Source: Paratractidigestivibacter sp003150175 | GTDB lineage: Bacteria; Actinomycetota; Coriobacteriia; Coriobacteriales; Atopobiaceae | Assembly: GCF_964283195.1 (NCBI RefSeq) | Contig: NZ_CAXYLH010000021.1 | Direction: 5' to 3' (one strand) | DNA length: 24,919 nt | Part shown: positions 24,712-24,919 of the stretch, piece by piece | Layout: each line of letters opens with the position of its first letter | Numbering within the stretch: position 1 is the stretch's first letter | Position numbers and translations under genes: made by a program | Notes under the pieces: model-generated | Databases searched by the model: none | The model's input: the letters and a program-made list of their open reading frames with translations, nothing else | Told to the model about the DNA's origin: nothing

Positions 24712-24813
24712 GTGGCACGCAATAAGTGCCCGGAGGAGACGGTCGAGAAGATTCTCGACGTTGCCGAGCGGCTCTTCGTGGAGCGCGGCTACGAGCACGC
24801 CACGATGATCTGA
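24712..24813 (+). pseudogene. TetR-family regulator, cut off after the first helices
   Basis: GTG at 24712 has GGAGG 5 nt upstream. The 33 codons read 'VARNKCPEETVEKILDVAER', then 'LFVERGYEHATMI' and a stop: the first helix and the start of the helix-turn-helix of a TetR N-terminal domain, ending just where the recognition helices should follow ('T-M-x-x-I-A'). The sequence after the break changes character and resembles an insertion-sequence end, so the gene was probably split by insertion. The normal role would be repression of itself and the divergent ABC operon. Whether the rest of the gene lies beyond the window is not visible. Confidence 0.8.
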
Positions 24814-24919
24814 AGAGCAATACGCTAAATCGAAAAAGGCAAAGCTACGTCCATAAAGTGGTGTAAATAGCAGTGGCGGGCCAGAGGCCCGCCCCCCAGG
24901 TAACATTTGCAATCGCCAG
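24810..24919 (-). mobile_element. Probable insertion-sequence end (IS256/mutator-like), continuing past the window
   Basis: Immediately after the TetR break the sequence becomes AT-rich and includes GTCCATAAAGTGGTGTAAAT (24,850-24,869), which resembles the terminal region of IS256-type elements (on the other strand, ATTTACACCACTTTATGGAC). A hairpin GGCGGGCC/GGCCCGCC with a 3-nt loop (about 24,876-24,894) follows, consistent with the terminator after a transposase gene reading towards this end. No transposase coding sequence is in the window, so the family call is tentative and the exact boundary unknown. Confidence 0.5.

Overview
The window looks like a chromosomal accessory region of a high-GC Gram-positive bacterium, most likely a gut actinobacterium of the Coriobacteriia type. 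That placing is an inference from the very GC-rich right third (about 19.6-24.6 kb), the GTG/TTG starts and the lantibiotic-immunity-like ABC/two-component operon; no rRNA or tRNA is present to confirm it. The left 14 kb is visibly more AT-rich than the right third, as expected for an imported defence island beside host-like genes.

Region 1 (about 0.2-2.5 kb) is a flank of small accessory genes: a DUF2971-family protein, a DUF3800 protein cut short at its C-terminus, and two small helix-turn-helix (excisionase/MerR-like) genes. Region 2 (2.56-13.7 kb) is the centre of interest, a DISARM-type phage-defence locus. It has a C5-cytosine methyltransferase on the plus strand (drmMII-like) and, converging on it, a tightly packed minus-strand operon: a DrmE-like protein, a NERD-nuclease/SF1-helicase fusion, DrmA (helicase) and DrmB (DUF1998). 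Neighbouring genes overlap or lie 2 bp apart. No canonical drmC (phospholipase-D nuclease) is visible. Instead a NERD-helicase sits inside the operon, and an ORF6N protein with a PLD-like C-terminal domain lies just upstream.

Region 3 (13.8-15.2 kb) is that ORF6N gene and an array of near-perfect 27-31 bp palindromes. One palindrome lies inside the ORF6N coding sequence and seven lie upstream. Region 4 (15.5-18.3 kb) is a decayed IS66-family element (frameshifted tnpB, internally deleted tnpC, recognisable right end) that abuts the shortened 3' end of an orphan type I restriction specificity gene (hsdS). Region 5 (18.3-19.9 kb) has a second palindrome cluster, a GyrI-like gene behind a strong extended -10 promoter and 5' hairpin, and a histidine-kinase remnant.

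Region 6 (19.96-24.7 kb) is a lantibiotic-immunity-type module on the minus strand: ABC ATPase, two permeases, a small hydrophobic ORF, an OmpR-type response regulator and a sensor histidine kinase. A divergent TetR-family gene is cut off after its first 33 codons by what appears to be the end of an insertion sequence running out of the window, so this operon may have lost its local repressor.

The genes fall into two working groups: self/non-self DNA discrimination (DISARM methylase plus helicase/nuclease machinery) and envelope stress or antimicrobial-peptide export. Around them are broken mobile elements and broken restriction genes typical of a fast-turnover island.
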